Shown here piece by piece: positions 6,702 through 9,794 of a stretch of DNA of 9,794 nt. This DNA comes from an uncultured Oscillospiraceae bacterium (lineage in GTDB: Bacteria; Bacillota; Clostridia; Oscillospirales; Ruminococcaceae): positions 1-9,794 of the forward strand of contig CAJMEU010000111.1 of assembly GCA_905212515.1 (NCBI GenBank). Direction: 5' to 3'. The notes below the pieces were generated by a model. It saw only the letters and a list, made by a program, of their open reading frames with translations, was not told where the DNA came from and ran no database searches. The stretch's first letter is position 1; every line of letters begins with the position of its first letter. Both the position numbers and the translations under genes were made by a program.

Positions 6702-8519
6702 TTATTCGTACCAATCGCCGTCGTCCATCAATTTGACGCCGGCCAAAGGTTTGGGCGCGTGGACGCTGTGGATCCATTGATACCGCTGCCCATCCCTGCG
6801 CAGCACGCCGCAGGCGGCCAGGCGCTGCACGGCCGCCGGTTCCAGCACGCCCTCGGGCAGCACGTCGCTGTCGCCGGGCAAAGCACCCAGCGCCTCCAGC
6901 GCGCCGGGAAAATCCCGGATGAAGGCCGGCGCCAGGAACAACACTCCCCCTGCGAAATAGGCGTCGTAAGGGTACAGGGTCCTGCGCCTCGGCGTCAGGG
7001 CCAGCACGGTCATCATGGGGCCGTCACAGCCCCGCGCCCCGCCGCCGCCCGGATACACCACGTCTGCGTTATAGGAAAGATGGATGTCCGCCACCCCATT
7101 GAAGGCCTCGGCCTTTGCCTCGGCCCGCCCGTCTTCATCCGTCACGGCGCGCACCTGATAGGGCGCCTGGGCCTGGGGCGCGGTGTTGACGCTGCCGTCC
7201 TCGTTCCAGTAGGGATTGAAGCGGAACACCACCTCCTGCCCGGCCAAAGGTTCGCCGCCCGAGGCCAGGTGCGCCCGGAACGCGTTCACGTATTGGCTGC
7301 CGTCGGCGCGCAGCAGCCGCTCCAGAGAAAGGGACGTGGGCTTGGGCAGCAGTTCCCGGCATTGGGGCTGAAGACGGTGTGCGTCCACCACCATGTCGTT
7401 TTGGCCGAAGGCGGCGTCCCCGCCCACGTGCCCCAGCAGCTCCACCCAGCTGCGGCCGCGATCGCCGAAGCGCATCATCATCGGCTGGTAAAGATGCTGC
7501 AAGGGGATGCCCGCCTCCACACGGACCCAGTTTTCGCCCCAGTCGTTGGACAAGGAATAACATTTGTTGCGCCGGTAACCGATCAGACAGTTTTGCTCTT
7601 CATCCCAAACCATGGTCTCGGGCACGTAGCCGCCCTGGGGATCATGGGCGGGGTCGGGCGGCGCGCCGTCCTTGATGGTGTACAGGGTGCCGTTCAGCCA
7701 GCCGTCCGGGGAGGGCGTGACGAACTGCCGCCCCACGGGCGTGCCCTGCACGTCGCCGGCGATGAACAGCAGACGCCCGTCCGGAACTTCCGCCACATCG
7801 TATTCATGGGCGCCGATGCCGGGCAGGATATAGTGCGGCCCGCTGAAGGCGCGCCCGTCTTTCGTGGTCATGAAAAAGGTCTGGATCTTGTTTTGGTAAG
7901 TTTCGCCGGGCAGCATGGTGTTGCGGGTGGCGCGCTGGCGTCCCGCGCCCCAGGGCGTGCCATACAGGGAGGCCAGCAGGATAATGGTGCCGTCGCCCAG
8001 CCTCCGCACGCGCCACAGGTAGGGCGCCGTGCCCTTGAGCAGCTGGCGCACGTCCGTCCAGGTGGCGCCGCCGTCCGTGCTCTCCCGCACGCGGATGCAG
8101 TCGCTCCAGCCTGTGCCGTCGGCATTGTATTTGGGCACGTCGAAGCCCAGGATGCGCCCGTCGGGGAAGCCCGCCGCGCAAAAGGATCCCTCCCGGCGCG
8201 GGCAGCGGCCCGTCTCGGTGAAGGTTTTGCCGTCCCGGGTGCGCAGGTATACCCGGTAGGAGCGGCGGTGCGGGTCGCCGCATTCCACCGAGCCGTAGGA
8301 TACAGGCGCGCCCACGGCCTCGCCGAATTCCAGCTTGGGCGGCACGAAATCGGGGTCGTCCTCCTCCACGGTCTCGTCGAAACACAGCCCATAGCTGCCG
8401 TCGCCGTAGGGGAACGCCGTCACCCAGGCCACGAAACCCGGCCTTTTTTCAGGGGTATAAACATTGTAGCTCTCGCAGGACCCATTCCAGGGCACACTGC
8501 TGCTGTTTTTCTGCGCCAT
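6702..8519 (-). CDS. Sialidase-superfamily propeller protein with Ig-like domain (605 aa)
   Basis: The first about 385 residues fit a sialidase-type beta-propeller. There is one canonical Asp box, STDGGATW (147-154), one degenerate, SNDWGENW (324-331), and Asp-box-like turns RTRDGKTF (93-100) and TTKDGRAF (218-225). Blade phrases such as FPDGRILGFD, RRLGDGTIILLAS and VPDGRLLFIAGD recur. Residues about 415-487 look like an Ig-like (bacterial Big-type) domain, with PLAGQEVVFRF and VTDEDGRAEAKAE. The last about 100 residues (505-605) are not recognised; part (533-590) may be a small helical unit. No signal peptide precedes it, which is unusual for a protein with an Ig-like module. The start at 8519 follows AAAGGAG (8527-8533) by 7 nt; the longer frame to 8675 would run over the preceding gene. 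The ATG lies 41 nt after the preceding stop. Hydrolase or carbohydrate-binding function is inferred from fold and neighbours. No GH33 arginine triad could be assigned by eye. Confidence 0.75.
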   Translation of the reverse strand: MAQKNSSSVPWNGSCESYNVYTPEKRPGFVAWVTAFPYGDGSYGLCFDETVEEDDPDFVPPKLEFGEAVGAPVSYGSVECGDPHRRSYRVYLRTRDGKTFTETGRCPRREGSFCAAGFPDGRILGFDVPKYNADGTGWSDCIRVRESTDGGATWTDVRQLLKGTAPYLWRVRRLGDGTIILLASLYGTPWGAGRQRATRNTMLPGETYQNKIQTFFMTTKDGRAFSGPHYILPGIGAHEYDVAEVPDGRLLFIAGDVQGTPVGRQFVTPSPDGWLNGTLYTIKDGAPPDPAHDPQGGYVPETMVWDEEQNCLIGYRRNKCYSLSNDWGENWVRVEAGIPLQHLYQPMMMRFGDRGRSWVELLGHVGGDAAFGQNDMVVDAHRLQPQCRELLPKPTSLSLERLLRADGSQYVNAFRAHLASGGEPLAGQEVVFRFNPYWNEDGSVNTAPQAQAPYQVRAVTDEDGRAEAKAEAFNGVADIHLSYNADVVYPGGGGARGCDGPMMTVLALTPRRRTLYPYDAYFAGGVLFLAPAFIRDFPGALEALGALPGDSDVLPEGVLEPAAVQRLAACGVLRRDGQRYQWIHSVHAPKPLAGVKLMDDGDWYE

Positions 8520-8526
8520 GTTCCTG

Positions 8527-8533
8527 CTCCTTT
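8527..8533 (-). promoter_or_regulatory. Ribosome binding site fixing the start of the 605-aa propeller protein
   Basis: AAAGGAG sits 7 nt before the ATG at 8519, in the 41-nt gap after the first gene. It supports this start over the in-frame ATG at 8675, which lies inside the upstream gene. Confidence 0.75.
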
Positions 8534-8560
8534 CAACGGGGGCTCTTTTTTCTGTGCGCT

Positions 8561-9679
8561 TTACAACGCGCAGAATTTTTTGTCCATATATCCAAGATAG
8601 GCGATCAGCCCGTCCGCCAGCGCGTCGTCCAGCCCCCACCAGCGGTAGCCATACACATAATTCAGGGTGGGGCACAGGCTGTACCGCCCGCCGCCGTATT
8701 CCACCGTGATCGCGGCGGGCTTCATCTCTTTGTTTTTAAAGCGCTGGGTGCAGAAACCGCAGCCCGTGCACCTGGCGTGATGGGCGATGATGAACTGCTG
8801 CACAGCCTCCGGCAGCGCCCCAAACTCCCCCAAAATCTGCTTCGGGTTTTGAATGGTCAGGCTGTAGCTGGCTGGAAACGAGTGCTGCGCGTTGAACTCG
8901 GCCGAAAAGGCGATGTGCGCCCGGTCGTAAAAGCCGCCCGGCGTCTGCCTGCCGTCGATGTTTTTGGCGTAGGCGATCCGACAGCTCTCCAGGTCGTGCA
9001 CCTCGCTGCAATCCAGCACGGGCCAGTAGTGAAAGCCGTTTTTCCGCAGCCAGCGCACCAACCGCTCAAACGCCGCAGGGGCACCGGAAAAGCAGTAGAA
9101 CAGGGTCTCCATGCCCGTGCATTCCGCGTCATAATAGCCCCGGGCAAACCGCACGAAGCCATCCGGCTGCTTTGTCAACGCCCGAAGCGCGCTGAACATC
9201 CCGGGCCAGCTCCCCTCCGAAAGGCAACCGTCGGCATATTCCAGCTCGGTCGCCGCCAATAACGCTGCCTGCCGTTTGGTGGGCAGCGCGTCCGCGGGCA
9301 GCCGCAGTGCGCCGTTTTCCGGCGCGGCCTGGGCGGCGGCGCTCCACAAAAGCCGCAGAAGCTTCAGCACTGCCGTCAGGCTTTTGCGCATATCGCGCCG
9401 CAGATTCGGCTTGCCGTGGCTGGGGCCGGGACATTGCAGATCGTACGCGTCGTCCTGGTGCAGCTCCTTCATCAGGCGCTGCGGCTCCCGGCTCAACAGC
9501 CAGTACAGCCGCTGGGTCCAGCGGTACAGCGACTCCCACGCGGCGGCGGGCAGGGACGAATGCTCCGGCAGCGCCGGGTCTATGGCTGTCTGCAGCAGCA
9601 GGGTGTCGAACATGCGGCTCTCCAGACAGGCATACCGCTCGGGCCAGCGGCTGGTATCCACTTCTGTTTGCGTATTCAT
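8561..9679 (-). CDS. Unrecognised 372-aa protein with a CX2CX2C cluster
   Basis: I do not recognise this family. The protein is soluble in character, with no signal peptide or membrane segment. The first about 215 residues are mainly helical (for example 45-75, 95-120, 135-150, 160-170 and 200-213). The C-terminal part carries HHARCTGCGFCTQ (300-312), with C304, C307 and C310 in a CX2CX2C pattern and a fourth cysteine, C336, in GRYSLCPTLNY. These could bind zinc or an iron-sulphur cluster. Residues about 240-285 (GGFYDRAHIAFSAEF, SYSLTIQNPK) look like a beta-strand region. AAAGGAGG (9688-9695) 8 nt before the ATG at 9679 supports this start over the in-frame ATG at 9772, which lies within the palindrome. 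It is the first of the six co-directional genes, 41 nt before the propeller gene, and so probably co-expressed. Enzyme, regulator and binding protein all remain possible. Confidence 0.78.
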   Translation of the reverse strand: MNTQTEVDTSRWPERYACLESRMFDTLLLQTAIDPALPEHSSLPAAAWESLYRWTQRLYWLLSREPQRLMKELHQDDAYDLQCPGPSHGKPNLRRDMRKSLTAVLKLLRLLWSAAAQAAPENGALRLPADALPTKRQAALLAATELEYADGCLSEGSWPGMFSALRALTKQPDGFVRFARGYYDAECTGMETLFYCFSGAPAAFERLVRWLRKNGFHYWPVLDCSEVHDLESCRIAYAKNIDGRQTPGGFYDRAHIAFSAEFNAQHSFPASYSLTIQNPKQILGEFGALPEAVQQFIIAHHARCTGCGFCTQRFKNKEMKPAAITVEYGGGRYSLCPTLNYVYGYRWWGLDDALADGLIAYLGYMDKKFCAL

Positions 9680-9731
9680 TCCCTTTCCCTCCTTTGCGGC
9701 GGATGGACATCCCTTTTTGCCAAGCGAACAT
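9680..9731 (-). other. Short leader before the operon, no convincing promoter
   Basis: Between the palindrome and the first operon ATG there are 52 bases. On the minus strand they contain a TTGGCA hexamer (9718-9723) that could serve as a -35 element, but the matching position 17 nt downstream reads GCCGCA, not a -10. Apart from the ribosome binding site and a small imperfect inverted repeat at 9701-9712 I see nothing. The promoter may therefore lie to the right of the palindrome or outside the window. Confidence 0.4.
9688..9695 (-). promoter_or_regulatory. Ribosome binding site fixing the start of the 372-aa gene
   Basis: AAAGGAGG lies 8 nt before the ATG at 9679. The frame continues to 9772, but those 31 extra codons cross the palindrome and have no ribosome binding site of their own that I can see. 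Confidence 0.78.
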
Positions 9732-9779
9732 GAACCCTTTGAAAGCCCGCGAACCGGTTCGCGGGCTTTCAAAGGGTTC
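9732..9779. repeat. Perfect 48-bp palindrome, possible bidirectional terminator
   Basis: The two 24-base arms, 9732-9755 and 9756-9779, are exact reverse complements with no spacer, centred on AACC|GGTT. The core AAAGCCCGCGAA...TTCGCGGGCTTT has the look of an intrinsic terminator stem in GC-rich Bacillota. The T tract is only three bases long, however, and it is buried in further pairing (CAAAGGGTTC). It lies 52 bases upstream of the 372-aa gene, so it may end a transcript arriving from the right, act as a leader structure of this operon, or be a protein-binding site. The exact role is not decided by the sequence. Confidence 0.6.
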
Positions 9780-9794
9780 CAGCCCCCAGAAGGG

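Larger units (their letters stand above)
847..9679 (-). other. Predicted six-gene glycan-processing operon
   Basis: Six minus-strand genes follow each other with spacings of 41, 31, 37, -4 and -11 nt and no intrinsic terminator between them. Transcription would run from 9679 to 847 and end at the hairpin at 791-828. Contents in order: unknown CX2CX2C protein, propeller plus Ig-like protein, SASA-type acetylesterase, TIM-barrel putative glycosidase, MFS-type transporter, BNR_2 sialidase-like protein. The last three are linked by overlaps, which suggests coupled translation. No regulator and no sugar-catabolic kinase or lyase is inside the block. Co-transcription is inferred from spacing. The promoter was not found and the operon may extend further to the right. 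Confidence 0.8.

Noticed and set aside
8557..8572. GCGC...GCGC inverted repeat near the end of the 372-aa gene as a terminator
   Set aside because: Only 4 bp of stem with an 8-base loop and no T tract on the coding strand; more likely chance in GC-rich sequence.
6576..8600. A 674-codon open frame on the plus strand, antisense to the propeller and esterase genes
   Set aside because: It is rich in His, Gly, Gln, Ala and Arg in low-complexity fashion, shows no domain, and mirrors real genes with clear motifs. Such frames are common opposite GC-rich coding sequence.
9680..9772. N-terminal extension of the 372-aa gene to 9772
   Set aside because: It would start inside the palindrome; AAAGGAGG 8 nt before the ATG at 9679 is a better start signal.
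1..9794. CRISPR array, tRNA, rRNA, insertion sequence or phage genes
   Set aside because: No direct-repeat array, cloverleaf, transposase or integrase motif, or phage-type protein was seen on either strand.

Overview
The window looks like chromosomal DNA from a high-GC member of the Bacillota, probably a gut-type Clostridia. The evidence is GC-rich coding sequence with GC-biased third positions, strong AGGAGG-type ribosome binding sites 6-9 nt before almost every start, and tightly packed genes. This placement is inferred from style and gene families only; there is no rRNA or other phylogenetic marker here.

Layout, left to right. Bases 1-765 (+) hold the C-terminal two thirds of an N-acetylglucosamine-6-phosphate deacetylase (NagA family), cut by the window edge. 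It converges on a six-gene block, all on the minus strand, that fills the rest of the window (9679 down to 847). A perfect 18-bp-arm hairpin with A/T tracts on both sides (791-828) sits between the two and should terminate transcription from both directions. In order of transcription the block encodes: (1) an unrecognised 372-aa protein with a CX2CX2C cluster; (2) a 605-aa protein with a predicted beta-propeller of the sialidase superfamily, an Ig-like domain and an unassigned C-terminus; (3) a 470-aa SGNH/SASA-type sialate O-acetylesterase-like protein; (4) a 681-aa putative glycoside hydrolase with a TIM-barrel plus GH42-like layout; (5) a 432-aa MFS-type transporter; (6) a 347-aa BNR_2 (Asp-box) sialidase-like protein. 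Gaps are 41, 31 and 37 nt, followed by overlaps of 4 nt (ATGA) and 11 nt. This is what one expects of a single operon with translational coupling at its 3' end.

Working model (inference). The transporter imports an acetylated oligosaccharide, and the esterase, the two propeller proteins and the TIM-barrel protein process it in the cytoplasm, since none of the enzymes has a recognisable signal peptide. The neighbouring NagA would fit a HexNAc or sialic-acid theme. However, no nanA, nanE, nanK or nagB gene and no regulator is visible. The smaller sialidase-like protein also lacks the usual FRIP arginine motif. The real substrate is therefore open, and a non-sialic-acid glycan is a serious alternative. 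The right edge carries a perfect 48-bp palindrome (9732-9779) just upstream of the first operon gene. There is no stretch above 300 bases without a gene, and I saw no tRNA, rRNA, CRISPR array, transposase or riboswitch.
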